From assembly GCA_023053685.1 (NCBI GenBank), contig JALIGW010000001.1:222503434-222567433 (forward strand): DNA of 64,000 nucleotides, in the 5' to 3' direction. The stretch is from Diadophis punctatus similis (Eukaryota; Chordata; Lepidosauria; Squamata; Dipsadidae). The position numbers were made by a program, and so were the translations under genes. Below the pieces are notes generated by a model. The model had not been told where the DNA came from. It saw nothing but the letters and a program-made list of their open reading frames with translations, and searched no databases. Positions 11,682-23,127 of this stretch are shown piece by piece. The stretch's first letter is position 1, and every line of letters begins with the position of its first letter.

Positions 11682-13517
11682 GTCTGTCCATCCAGTGCCA
11701 GCCAATCCAATACCTGCTACCTCAGACTCTCTCTCAGAGCTGGGCATCCCCCTTCCAGCCTGTGCATATTGTGGATTCCATCCCCTAGCTAAATGCCTGG
11801 GTGGACCCCCTCTTCCTATAAAACCTCGACCAAAAGAGGGTCGGCCCCGCACAAATCGTCCTCTCATCAGTCTACGTGGGCATTCCCTCTGCCAATGACC
11901 CTCAGAGCCACAATGGGCACATTGATTGAATCCTAAAGTCTGTGTCCTCCCTTGCAACGCTACTGCTAACAATTCCGTTTTCTTCTGCATACGGGCATCT
12001 CTCTCCTTTTTCTCCACCTTATCCCTATTCACAAAAACTTTTCTTGCTACTTCCAGCAACTCCGTGGTATTTTTCCCTAATGATCCTTCCAACTTCTGCA
12101 ATTTCTTACGAATATCATCATAGCTCTGGGCAATAAATCTTTCATTCAGCATCCTCACATTATCAGGTGCTCTTGGATCAACCTGCGTATACAATTCATA
12201 GGCTTCAATCAACCTTTGGAGGAAGCTTTCCGGACTCTCATCTGCCCCTTGGGTAATTAGAGCCGGTTTCGACATGTTCACCGGGGGCCTTCCTGCCTTC
12301 CTTAAAGCCTCTACTGTCAAATTCTGGTATTCTCGCAGCCTTGTCATTTGGGGCTGAATCTTAGGATCCCATCCAGGATCCTGCTCTGGAGCTCTATCTG
12401 CCAATTCTTGTCTCAAATCCTGTATATTCGGAAATCTATCCCTTATGCATCCCCTTACAGCTGCCTTCCACTTTTCCCTTTCTTCTGGCGTTAACAAAGC
12501 ATTCATTAACTATTGTATATCCTGCCAATTAGGATTATGCGTCTGCATAATTGTCTGGAAAAGATCTGCCATTTCAGTCGGCTTAGCTGATAAAGGTCCG
12601 TAATGCTGCTTCCAATTCAAAAGATCAGTAGTTGAGAAGGGGACATACTGAAAACAAGGTCTGTACTCTAACACTCCCTGTGGATTCACAACTTGTTGAT
12701 CCATTTGCCTTAAAGGAGCTACAAAACTGGGTCCGGTGGCCACGTCCTCCCCTTCTCTTTCAGCCGCAACCCTTTCAGCTTCTGCTGCTGCTCTAGCTGC
12801 AGCCCTAGTTACTGGTCTCCCTGAAACATTCTCCCCCCTAGCTTCCTCATATTCCTCTTCACTAAAAGCACTCTCCTCTCTCCATTCCTCACTCTTTGCA
12901 TTTCCTTGTTTTTGCTTTGTCTGCTTTCTCCGAACAGCTGGATCAACATCAACCCCTCCCTGCTTTCCCCCATCGGCTACACTACCAGCTGCTCCTGGGT
13001 GCCCTAGGGGGAGTGCAGGAGGGATCAAAGGTATCGGCGCATACGGCGGGGGATGTAAAATCTCTTCGTCCCCCTGAACTAACACCTTCTTCCGAGTGGC
13101 AGAGGCTTTAGCTTCTGACACCTTCCAATCCTTAACCTTTCTTAACGGCACCTTCAACTTTTGCCCTCTCGGTCTAGCCACACATAAACAAACCATTTCA
13201 GCCTGACATTGCAACAGATCATCCGCTTTCTCATTTACAGCATCTCCCCACTGATCTATATATGGAAATTGATTGGGGTATTTTTCCTCATTAGCTGCTA
13301 TCACCGAAGTAAGATCATCAATAACTTGGTTCTGAAAGGTACCCTCCGGTGGCCACCCAACACCCATATGTGGCCATTGCTGTTCACACAAATAACGTAA
13401 CCTATCCTTTGTTACTTTTGGATAAGGAACCCTATACTGAGCATGATTGAAATAATCATCAAAGCCCTTAATCATGCATTCCAACGGGGTGCTGGGAATG
13501 CTGCTACCACCTCCCAT
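11679..13517 (-). pseudogene. gag: retroviral gag (matrix, capsid, nucleocapsid), one internal stop
   Basis: Structural polyprotein. The start at 13517 gives MGGGSS, a glycine-2 myristoylation signal. A PPPY late-domain motif is at residues 156-159, followed by an acidic and Ala/Glu-rich linker that may form a coiled coil. Capsid begins near YRPCFQYVPFS and carries the helices expected in class I elements. An in-frame TAG at 12510-12512 stops translation after residue 335. The frame reopens with LMNALLTPEEREKW and runs 275 more codons through one CCHC zinc knuckle (CAHCGSEGHWQREC), an RG-rich tail and the TGA at 11679-11681. Apart from this single stop the gene is open. Confidence 0.92.
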
Positions 13518-13922
13518 CCTAGCACAAAGTCACCGGCCGCCAGCCCCGGAATGTCACGGTCACTGGACGGAACCTCGGCAACGACCCTTCCCACACAACC
13601 TAACACGGCTTCGTTAGGACTACAGTCCCGAGCCGAAGGGAGAGATCAGGTCCCTTCTTCTATCTTCAAATGAGATAGGTAAACACATTTACATATACTC
13701 GCCTGAGACGTCTTGTCCTGGCCAGGAATCAGGTCAGTTCAGACCACCTTTCCTTCCCTCAAGGGTTCTTGGACTTGCTTTCAGCACCGTCGGCCCCCTG
13801 GAGGTGTCACTGCCGTCTCCCGGAGGTATAACCCCCGTGGCGCCTGGAGAATGTTCAGAAGTGGCCCCTCCCAGGGTCCAAGGGGATCAGGCAGCCCTCA
13901 GCGCAATAGCGCCTCGCTTAAC
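13518..13922 (-). other. provirus 5' leader
   Basis: About 400 nt between the primer-binding site and the gag start. In retroviruses this region carries the major splice donor and packaging signal. I did not identify either with certainty. Confidence 0.6.
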
Positions 13923-13940
13923 GTCCCATCTGGGTCGCCA
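13923..13940 (-). promoter_or_regulatory. primer-binding site
   Basis: The minus-strand sequence TGGCGACCCAGATGGGAC starts with TGG, the complement of the tRNA CCA end, and lies 4 nt after the 5' LTR. It looks closest to an arginine-type tRNA 3' end. I could not confirm the tRNA without a search. Confidence 0.8.
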
Positions 13941-13944
13941 AAAC

Positions 13945-14454
13945 TGTTGTAGAATGAATCAGGACACTAAGCAAGCACTTGTACAGAAGGAAAGGTTTAT
14001 TGATATGCGCAGGTTCAAAGCAAATACAAAGGCCTGAACCCTGAATACTAGACAGGACCAGATTCTTATACCCTGGTTTACGTATGTATTTCCTATGCCC
14101 ATTTATGGTATACAATGAGGCAAACTTATCTTAAAATAAAATAAGGAACTGGGAACAGACAGTTAAGCATACAAGACATATTAGCACAGATGTTTCCCAA
14201 CTGTGGTTTATCCTTGACATTTATGTTTGAGGAACAATACAACGGTTCTCATAATACTGTAGACATAGCAAAAACTCTTTCTCATGGTCAGCATATCTAG
14301 AAAGGATACATATATTAATTAGGGCTGACAGGGCAGTTCCTTTCTGCAGAACTAATGGATATTGAGATACGTGTTTACTTGGCTTGCCTTGTAACATTGT
14401 CCAGACTTTGTCAGGCCTGGTTTTGGGGCATAATCGATTGTAGCCCCTACTTTA
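13945..14454 (-). repeat. provirus 5' LTR (promoter)
   Basis: 510 bp. A TATAAG box lies at 14065-14070 and an AATAAA signal at 13996-14001 (minus strand), so transcription should start between them and U5 is short. It is nearly identical to the 3' LTR. Confidence 0.95.
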
Positions 14455-14459
14455 GTTTC

Positions 14460-15104
14460 ATGGATTTTTATATACCTGCATTTCCCGACATAGACGGAAC
14501 ATTTATGCTGAGAAAAGAAATGCCTAAGAGGACTTATCAGAGCCAATCTTCTTTTTAGCCTGCAAAAAGCTATCTGGAATTTGGTGACTACTTCCACTCC
14601 AATCCACAGCCAAGACATATTGGGCAGATGGGAGAGAAACAGGAACATGGTAAAAAAAATGGTTGGATTAATTTGCACTCTCCCAAGCTAAAAACACAAG
14701 TCCTGGCAGTCCTGAACAAATGTCTCTTCATGCATATATGTATTCACACACTTGTTTGTGTTGCTATTTTTGCTGTTGTAAACCTGCAAACATAATCTCA
14801 ACCCTCATAGGATTAGTTTTCTTTTAAATGGGGGCATCAAATCCACGAAGCTCCACTTTCAATATTGTGCCATAATAACGAAACATATGGCAATGAAGTG
14901 CCCTGTCAACAGTGCAGATGAGATGCTACTTTCAAACAGCAAGATTAATCCTCCTACATAATCCATCCTCCACTGACACTTCTACTGATCCGTATCTCCA
15001 AAATGATGTACATCATACTTCAGTGCTCTGGATTCACTTTAGAGGAGGTTCTTCAAAACGCAGCACCTGCCTGTAACTCATTAAAGCAACTATTTTTAGA
15101 TTTT
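14460..15104. other. no gene or repeat recognised
   Basis: Apparently single-copy sequence flanking the provirus. No exon or transposon end was identified. Confidence 0.4.
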
Positions 15105-15189
15105 TAGATTTAGAATTTTATTATTAGAATTGGAAGGGACCTTGTAGGTCATCTAGTCCAACCCCCTGCTCAAGCAGGAGTTCCTACAC

Positions 15190-15488
15190 CAGAGGTGGGT
15201 TTCTGCTGGAGCTGCCCGGTGCACAGCTCTGGTAGGGAGAGGCCAATTGTACAATTTGCGTGTGACCGCTCCGGGGCCCTCTCTGCCGGTCCACCGCACA
15301 CATCGCCATTTTTTCTGGTGATTTTGGGTCGATTTCGCTTCTGCACAGGCGCGGAAGCAAAATCGCGCTGAAATCTTGCGCGTGCACACATAGCGAGTGC
15401 GCGCCCCCCGAAGCGAGTGCCCCCGTGCTTGAAGCGTGTAGATTTGCGTGCAGCGCACCGGAACCAGTAAGAAAGCAACCCGCCGCTG
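15190..15488. mobile_element. hAT non-autonomous element
   Basis: Starts CAGAGGTGGGTTTCTGC and ends AAGCAACCCGCCGCTG. It has a perfect 8-bp duplication tcctacac (15182-15189 and 15489-15496) and lies within the CR1 3' region. Confidence 0.9.
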
Positions 15489-15795
15489 TCCTACACCATT
15501 TGAGACAGATGGCAGTCCAGTCTCTCCTTGAAGGTCGCAAGTGTTGGGGCTCTCACAACCTCCGCTGGCAAGCTGTTCCACTGGTTGATTGCTCTCACCT
15601 TCAGAAAGTTTCTCCTCATTTCCAGGTTGAATCTCTCCTTGGTCAGCTTCCATCCATTATTCCTTGTTTGGCTTTCTGGTGCCATAGAGAACAGCCTGAC
15701 CCCCTCCTCTCTGTGGCATCCCCTCAAGTATTGGAATATTGCTATCATGTCACCCCTGGTCCTTCTCTTCGCCAGACTGTCCAAGCTCAGTTCCT

Positions 15796-18015
15796 GAATT
15801 CAATTCGGCTGAATCCCTGGTGGCTGCTTGGAATACCGCAGCATCAGGGGCATTAGACCGGATTGCGCCTTTGCGACCTCTCTGTGGCAGTGGATCCCGG
15901 AAAGCCCCCTGGTTTACCGAGGAGCTCCGGGAAATGAAACACCACAAAAGACGTCTGGAGCGATGCTGGAGAGCCAGTAAAACTGAATCTGATCGAACAC
16001 TTCTAAGAACCTACATCAAGTCTTACTTAGTGGCGATAGGGGTGGCAAAACGAGCTCATTTTTCCGCTCTTATTGCATCCGCAGATTCTCACCCAGCCGC
16101 CTTGTTTAGGGTGACTCCTTGCAAAAGGGGGGAGCGAGGAACACTTGCAAGGTAGAGCTGAGGAATTCGCGCAGTTTCTGACGGATAAAGTCGCTGAGAT
16201 CCGGTCGAATCTGGACTCCGGCTGGGCAGAGTCCATTGAGTTGACAGGGGCAAGTCTTAGTCCACCATTGTGGGAGGAGTTTGAGCCTGTTTCTCCTGAG
16301 GATGTGGACATAGCCATGGGTGCGAGGAGTGCTTCCACCTGTTTATTGGACCCGTGCCCCTCCTGGCTGGTTTCGGCCAGCAGAGAGGTGGCACGCGGGT
16401 GGATCCAGGTGGTGATCACCGCTTCTTTTAGAGTGGGATCCGTACCGCAGCAGTTAAAAGTTGTGGTGGTGAGACCCCTCCTTAAGAAGTCTTCCCTGGA
16501 TCCAGCTGATTTGAAGAACTTTTGTCTGGTCTCCAACTTAACTTTTATAGGTAAAGTTGTGGAGAAGGTGGTGGCTTCTCAGCGTCTGCGGCTATTGGAG
16601 GAAACTGATCATCTAGACTCCTATCAGTCGGGTTTCAGGTGCGGCTACAGTACAGAAACTGCCTTGGTTGCCCTGATGGATGATCTCTGGTGAGCCCGGG
16701 ATGGGGGAAATTCCTCCATCCTGGTGCTACTTGACCTCTCAGAGGCTTTCGATACCATCGACCATGATATCCTTCTGCATCATCTTGGCGAGTTGGGAGT
16801 GGGAGGCACCGTTTTGCGGTGGTTCTCCTCTTATCTTGCCGACAGGATGCAGTCAGTGTTAACAGGAAGGCAGAGGTCGTCTCCTAGGCCCCTGACATGT
16901 GGGGGGCCTCAGGGTTTGGTCCTCTCGCCCATCCTGTTTAACATTTACATGAAACCGCTGGGGGAGATCATCCGCAGACACGGGGTGAGTTTTCATCAGT
17001 ACGCTGACGACACCCAGCTGTACATTACCACCCCATCTCAATTCAGAGAGGCAGTTGATGTAATGTGCCGGTGCCTGGACGACATTAGGACCTGGATGAG
17101 GAGGAACAGACTCAGACTCAACCCCGACAAGACTGAGTGGCCTCCTAAGGACCATGATAACTGTCCCTCCTTGGTTCTTGAGGGAGGAAAATTAACCCCC
17201 TCGGAACAGGTGCTCAATTTGGGGGTCCTCCTAGATCCACAGCTAAAATTAGATCAACATCTTACAGCTGTGGCTAGGGGGGCTTTTGCACAGGTTCACC
17301 TGGTGCACCAATTGTGGCCATACTTGGAGAAGGAGGCTCTGCTCACGGTCACTCATGCCCTTGTCACCTCTCGATTGGACTACTGCAATGAGCTCTACAT
17401 GGGGCTACTCTTGAAGAGTATTCGGAGACTCCAGTTGGTGCAAAATGCGGCTGCGCATGCTGTGGTGGGTGTGTCAAGATACACCCACGTTACACCTATA
17501 CTCCGCCAGCTGCATTGGCTGCCCATTAGTCTCCGGGTACAATTCAAGGTGTTGATCATCATCTTTAAAGCCCTACATGGCTTAGGACCAGGTTACCTTC
17601 GGGACCGCATTCTTCCCTTCGACCGGTTAGGGCCCACAGAGTGGGTCTCCTCCAGGTCCCGTCAGCCAAACAATGCCAGCTGGCAGGCCCTAGGGGGAGG
17701 GCCTTCTCTGTTGGGGGCCCCGTGCTCTGGAACCAACTTCCCCCGGAGATCCGAATTATCCCCACCCTGCTGGCCTTCCGAAAAGCCGTCAAGACATGGC
17801 TCTTCTGCAGCAGGGGGTTGAGACTAGTTCCATCCAAGCTCTCCCCCTGTATGTATGTTGCTGAATATCTTTTTAATGTTTTGTAATCTTTTTAAAATTG
17901 TTTTAATCATTGTTTATTGTTTTAGTGTTCTTGCACAATGTTGTACACCACCCTGAGTCCCTCGGGAGTAGGGCGGCATAGAAGAACCTAATAATAAATA
18001 ATAAATAAATAAATA
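15796..18015 (+). mobile_element. L2 LINE, 5'-truncated, inserted in CR1
   Basis: The ORF2 remnant carries the linker after the endonuclease (KAPWFTEELREMK), then RT with LLDLSEAFDTIDHDIL, GLVLSPILFNIY and the catalytic YADDTQLY, and the C-terminal block HVTPILRQLHWLPI...FKALHGLGPGYL typical of L2. The frame shifts near 16110-16150, and a TGA at 16691-16693 interrupts it; otherwise 16145-17821 is in one frame. The 3' tail (CACCCTGAGTCCCTCGGGAGTAGGGCGGCATA followed by AATAA repeats) is the squamate L2 end. It lies opposite to the CR1 it interrupts. Confidence 0.92.
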
Positions 18016-18085
18016 ATAAACTGCTCTTTGTATGTTTTATTTTCCAGACCTTTTATCATCCTGGTTGCTCTCTTCTGCACTTTCT

Positions 18086-20406
18086 CTAGAGTTTCAATGT
18101 CTTTTTGTAGTGTGGTGACCAAAACTGGATGCAGTAGTCTAGGTGTGGTCTGACCAAGGCTTTATAGAGTGGTACTAGTACCTCTCTGGTCCTTGATTGT
18201 ATCCCTCTATTTATGCAGCTCAGGACTGCATTGGCCTTTTTGGCTGCTGCTGCACACTGCTGGCTCATATTTAGTTGGCTGTCTACCAGGACTCCGAGAT
18301 CCCTCTCGCAATCGCTGCTATTGAGTGTGGTTTCACCCAGTTTGTATGTGTATTTTTGATTCTTCTTACCTAGGTGCAGAATTTTACTTTTCTCCGTGTT
18401 AAATTTCATTTTATTGGTTTGAGCCCAGTGTTTGAGTCTGTCGAGGTCCCTCTGGATTTTAAGTCTGTCCTCTGGGGTGTTTGCTACTCCTGCCAGCTTG
18501 GTGTCATCTGCAAATTTGGTTAGTTCTCCTGCTATTCCCTCATCTAGGTCATTTATGAAGATATTAAAGAGTACTGGGCCTAGGACCGAACCTTGTGGTA
18601 CCCCACTGCTTACTTCTCTCCATGTGGACTTAGAGCCATTGAGGACTACTCGCTGGGTATGGTTGGTCAGCCAATTGTTAATCCATCTGGTTGTATAGCT
18701 GTCTATCCCACTTTTTTCTAGCTTATGAAGGAGTGGGTTGTGGTCTACTTTGTCAAATGCTTTGCTAAATCCAGATATATTATGTCTACTGCATTTCACT
18801 GGTCTACTAATTTGGTCACAGTGTTGAAAAATGAAATGAGGTTGGTTTGGCATGACTTGTTCTTAACAAATCCGTGTTGGCTGTTGGTTATTACTTGGTT
18901 TGTTTCTAGATGATGGGAGATCTGGTTTTAATTATTTTTTCAGTATTTTCCCAGGTATTGATGTTAGGCTGATTGGTCTGTGGTTTCCTGGGTCTGTTTT
19001 TTTACCTTTTTTGTAGATGGGGACCACATCAGCTCTTTTCCAGTCCTCAGGTAGTTCCCCTATGTTCCAGGATTTGTGGAAGATGTGGTGCAGTGGTTCT
19101 GAAATGACTTCTGCTAGTTCTTTTGGGACTCTGGGGTGTAATCCGTCTGGTCCTGGTGCTTTGTATTCATTAAGTTCAGCCAGGTGATCTCTTACTGTAT
19201 TTTTGCTTAAGTTGAGTCTTGCTTCGAATCTGTTTTTTATATTTGTGTTTCTGGGTAGTTGAGCTTCAGTTTCCTTTTGTGTGAAGACTGATGCGAAGAA
19301 CGTGTTCAGTAGCTCTGCTTTGTCTGTGTTGTCTGTTACTTCTTTGCCATTTTCTCTCTTTAGTGGACCAACTGTTTGAATTTTTTTTCTTGTTGTTTAT
19401 GTGTTGGAAGAAGCTTTTTTTGTTGTCTTTGACTTTTGTTGCGAATCTTTGTTCGTTCTGGGCTTTGCTGTCCTGATTTTTTCTTTACAGATTCTGGCTA
19501 TCTGTTGGTACTTTGCCTTGATTATATGCTCCTCTTTCTATCTTTTGTATTTATCTTTTTTTTCATTCAGTTTGTCGATGAGGTCTTTGTGTAGCCATGC
19601 TGGTTTCCTTTTGGATTTCTTGTTTTTCTTCCTCATCGGTATTGTGGTGTTCTGGGCTTTTATGATTGTGTTTTTCAGGATCTCCTAGGCTTCTTGAGTT
19701 GTTTTACCCTTTAGTACTTTCATCCAAGGGATCTTCTCCAAGTTTTCTCTGAGTTTGTTGAAGTCAGCTTTTTTAAAGTCTGGGATATAGGTGTCATTAT
19801 GTTCAGTTATTTGTGTTTGCGTTATGGTGAATTTTAGTATTACATGGTCACTCTCGCCCAGTGTTCCCGCAGCTTCGACTCCTTCTATTGTTTCTTCTCT
19901 GTTTGTGAGTATTAAATCCAGTATGACTGCCCCTCTAGTTCCCTCCTCCACTTTTTGGACAATGAAGTTGTCAGCTAGGCTGGTTAGGAATCTGTTAGAT
20001 TTCTCACTTGGTGCTGAGTTGGTTTCCAGTTGATATCCGGGTAGTTGAAGTCTCCCATTATTACAATGTTGTTTTTCTTGCATATGTTCTTTAGCTGGTT
20101 GGTAGAAAGGGTGTCCATTGTTTCTGTTTGGTTTGGTGGTCTGTAGTAAACTCCTATTGTTGTGTCGTTCTTTTTTTCTTTTATGTTGACCCATATGCAT
20201 TCTAATGGGTTTTCTTCCTTGGTTACTTGTAGCTCTGTAGCTACATAGTGGTCCTTTATATACAGTGCAACACCACCGCCTTTTTTGTGTGATCTGGTTT
20301 TTTTAAAGAGTTTATATCCTTTTATCTGTGTGTTCCAATCATGTGATTCATCCCACCAAGTTTCTGCTATTCCAACTATGTTGTGTGTACCTTCGTGCAT
20401 TAACAT
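18086..20406 (-). pseudogene. CR1 ORF2: endonuclease and reverse transcriptase remnant
   Basis: On the minus strand, 20406-19984 encodes APE-type endonuclease motifs (VGIAETWWDESHDW, IVIMGDFNYPDINW) and 20200-19685 its continuation (DLILTNREE, GESDHVILKF). Then 18853-18086 encodes RT: FSKAFDKVDHNPLLHKL, GVPQGSVLGPVLFNIFIND, the catalytic FADDTKLAG, and the ERDLGVLVDSQLNMSQQ block. Stops and frame changes lie between about 18860 and 19680, so no intact enzyme remains. Confidence 0.88.
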
Positions 20407-20756
20407 TTCAAGTTCACCCTGTTTATTCCCTAGGCTTTGTCATGGGAATAATGGGAAATTATTTCCCATAGTCATGGGAAACTATGTCATAGGAAAAAGG
20501 CTGGCTCTTACATTTTCTGAAGCATCTTTTCAGAATTGATCCTGAAACACAGCCCAGTCCTAATCTATAGCTCTTCTACCACTTTGTCAACTTCATTTAA
20601 TTTGTAATGATGCAAAACTTAGGAAAGATCCTACTTTACACTCATGATCACTGCACAATGATTGTGTGGTTGAAAAACACAGCTTTAAAAAAATCTGGCT
20701 CTTATTGCTTTTATTGTCTGCCACTAAAAGTTAAAATCTAATGTCTGAAAGCTGGA

Positions 20757-21078
20757 ATGGGACAACTTGCAACAGCCAACTTGCCATGGCCAACTAGCCC
20801 CTGTCAATTTACCATGGCTAGCTCGCCACAGGCAACTCGCCACAGGACAATTCAACAATTTTATTTATTTATTTAAAATAATTTTAAAAATAATTTTAAT
20901 TTTTGTCATTTACATTTCATTTTATCCCTCCTTTTACATCTTTCCTTTAATGATTCTTCTTCACTATTTCTTCAATATTAAGTAACTTTTGCCCTGTGGC
21001 AATTAGTCCCGTGGTGAGTTGGCTGTGGTGAGATGGCTATGGCGAATTGTCCCATGGCGAGTAGGCCATAGTGAGTTT
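20757..21078. repeat. foldback repeat with short tandem units
   Basis: The left half (20757-20850) repeats units such as caacttgccatggc and aactcgccacagg. The right half (20985-21070) holds their inverse (gccctgtggcaatta, gtggtgagttggc, atggcgaattg). An AT-rich centre separates them. No coding motif is seen. Class uncertain. Confidence 0.65.
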
Positions 21079-21100
21079 TTTGTAGCTCAGGGTTGAAATG

Positions 21101-21349
21101 AGGGGTCCTTGGTGCTCTCTGAGCTTGTTTGTTTTCTTGCAGACGTTTCATTACCCAAACTAGGTAACATCATCAGTGCTAGTAGGGAGTGGGGTTGCTC
21201 TCAGCTTATATTCTAGTGACAGGGCCAGCCACTAGAATATAAAATGAGAATAAACCAAACTCCATATTGGCATTGATGATGTTACCTAATTTGGGTAATG
21301 AAACATCTGCAAGAAAACAACCAAGCTCAGAGAGCACCAAGGACCCCCT
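21101..21349. repeat. palindromic non-autonomous element
   Basis: Arms of about 75 bp, ggtccttggtgctctctgagc at the left and its inverse gctcagagagcaccaaggacc at the right. The inner part of the arms also pairs (cagacgtttcattaccc with gggtaatgaaacatctg). A half copy lies at 35725-35812. Confidence 0.75.
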
Positions 21350-21769
21350 GAAAAGTTCTTGCCTGCTGCAGACATAACTAATTGTTGCAATAACTTTGTG
21401 GTTATGGCATGGTACATAAATTCACAAAATTAACTGTCAATCACTAATCAATAAACTTAACCCTAATCTATCTGGCAGGAAAAAAAGGCAGGACAGTCAA
21501 GATAAGTGGGCATTATCAATTGGTGCATGAAACTTGGGGGTTGGGGTTAAAATGTTTTGGTTTTGGCTAGCGAAAAAGAGACAAGACCTGTTTCATCCTA
21601 GTTTGCTGTTCTATCAGGGTAATGTTGTTGCTGCGTTTCAGGATATTCTTTTTGCATTCGGAAGCTCACCTCTCACCCATCCATTCCAGCTTCTCCAAAC
21701 TTCTTAGACAAATGCCAAACACATGGAGTGTTGGCATTATATGTCACTTTTATGATGGGAACAAAGGGA
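21350..21769. other. no gene or repeat recognised
   Basis: No exon, RNA gene or transposon end identified. Confidence 0.35.
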
Positions 21770-22640
21770 TTTGTTTTGGGAATTCACAGAACCATTGGGC
21801 TGGAAGCAGGGGCGGGTTGCTCTTACCTTGCTACCGATGCGCTGCGCACGCATTGCCATGTTTCACATGCTCACTTGCTATGCGTGCGTGCCCCCTTGTG
21901 TGATTTTGCTTCCGCACATGCATGCTTGTGCACAAGCGATTTCGGTGATTTTTTGCTTCCGCGCATGCGCGGAAGTGAAATCTCGCCAAAATCTTGTGCG
22001 AGTGCGCGTCCCCTCATGAGATTTTGGCAAGATTTTGCTTCCGCATATGCGCAGGAACCAAAAAAAGCCAAAAAATTGTGGAAAAAAGATGGCGGCGTGC
22101 AATGGACCAGCAAAGACAGCACCGGAGCCGTCGCACGCAAATTGTGCTCTCCCTACCAGAACGGCGCACTGGACTGCACCGGTAGGAACCCACCCCTGGC
22201 TGGAAGGGACTTAGTGGTCACTGAGTGCAACCCTCTGCTCAGCATGGGATCCTGAGCTGAACAATCCTGAACATCAAACCTCCATTGGACTGTTTCTTGT
22301 GAATAACTTACCACTTGTCCATCTGTTCTACTGACCGGAAAGTTCTTCTTTTGCGTCTTGCCTGAACTTCTTTCTATGTAAATTTAATCTATTAGTTCTG
22401 GTCCTGTCCTCTGGGGCAATAGCACATGTCCACTATTCGTCCATGTGACAGCCCTTCAAATATTTAAAGAGGGCTATCACATCTTCTGTAAGTATCTAGA
22501 CTGAAGGTAGTCAGATCTTTTAAATATTTCCCATAGTGCTTGGTTTCCTGATTCTTCCCCAACTTGCTAGCCGTTCTCTGCACTTGCTTCATTGCCCTTT
22601 TTGAATTGAACTGGACACAATACTCCAATGACATGATTAT
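21770..22640 (-). mobile_element. CR1 LINE 3' fragment (older subfamily)
   Basis: On the plus strand, gaaccattgggctggaagggacttagtggtcactgagtgcaaccctctgctcagc is the reverse of a CR1 3' end, interrupted by the hAT element at 21807-22198. It continues to 22640 with stretches such as ctggtcctgtcctctggggcaatagc and gacagcccttcaaatatttaaagagggc. These match the common amniote CR1 C-terminal region rather than the CR1 at 15105-20412. Confidence 0.8.
21807..22198. mobile_element. hAT non-autonomous element
   Basis: Starts CAGGGGCGGGTTGCTC and ends GGTAGGAACCCACCCCTG. It has a perfect 8-bp duplication gctggaag (21799-21806 and 22199-22206). Internal palindromes of the gcttccgcgcatgcgcggaagc type are present. 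Confidence 0.92.
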
Positions 22641-22812
22641 GGAAAAATTAATGGAGGATATACTTGGATCTTGATAAGTTTCAAGCAGCTAGGAAATGTT
22701 TCTTGCATCAGCTAAGAAATCATTGACAATTATACTACACGGGCATCTATTGGATAATCTGTATTACACCCATATAAAGTATTTGCAATAAAATACACTG
22801 CAATCCATCCAC

Positions 22813-23127
22813 CTAACAATTAAAAAGTATCATGCTCTGCTTCAGTATGTCACAGTACATGTTGTCATTCATGGTTCCCTCAATGAACTGTAGCTCCCCA
22901 GTGCCGGCAGCACTCAAGCAGCCCCAGACCATGACATTCCCACCACCATGCTTGACTGTAGGCAAGACACACTTGTCTTTGTACTCCTCACCTGGGTTGC
23001 CACCACACATGCTTGACACCATCTGAACCAAATAAGTTTATCTTGGTCTCATCGGACCACAGGACATGGTTCCAGAAATCCATGTCCTTAGTCTGCTTGT
23101 CTGCAGCAAACCATTTGCGGGCTTTCT
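22813..23127 (-). pseudogene. Tc1/mariner transposase fragment
   Basis: The minus-strand frame contains KHGGGNVMVWGCLSAAGTGEL, the conserved block around the second catalytic aspartate region of Tc1-like transposases. Upstream the frame has WSDETK-like and WRQPGEEY-like traces with frame errors. It is cut at 23127 by the L1 tail. Confidence 0.8.

Larger units (their letters stand above)
4680..14454 (-). mobile_element. class I endogenous retrovirus, full-length provirus
   Basis: Order on the minus strand: 5' LTR (13945-14454), primer-binding site, gag, pro, pol, env, polypurine tract, 3' LTR (4680-5189). The two LTRs differ at only two positions. The provirus is flanked by a 4-bp duplication gttt (4676-4679 and 14455-14458), the length usual for gammaretroviruses; a 5-bp reading agttt is also possible because the LTR end shares the a. 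A gamma-type matrix start, one CCHC knuckle in Gag, a same-frame gag-pro stop and the CWTC and C-X7-CC motifs in Env place it in class I. Breaks: a TAG in gag, a frame change with a TAG between protease and RT, and a TGA in the surface part of env. It looks like a recent insertion. Confidence 0.95.
15105..20412 (-). mobile_element. CR1 LINE, 5'-truncated, split by two insertions
   Basis: The 3' end (GGTTGGACTAGATGACCTACAAGGTCCCTTCC on the minus strand near 15172-15130) is the classic CR1 terminus. The 15497-15795 part encodes the ORF2 C-terminus (RTRGDMIAIFQYLRG, NQWNSLPAEVV). The rest continues from 18018 to 20412. The element is split by a hAT element (15190-15488) and by an L2 (15796-18015). 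It is truncated near 20412, within the endonuclease domain. Confidence 0.92.
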
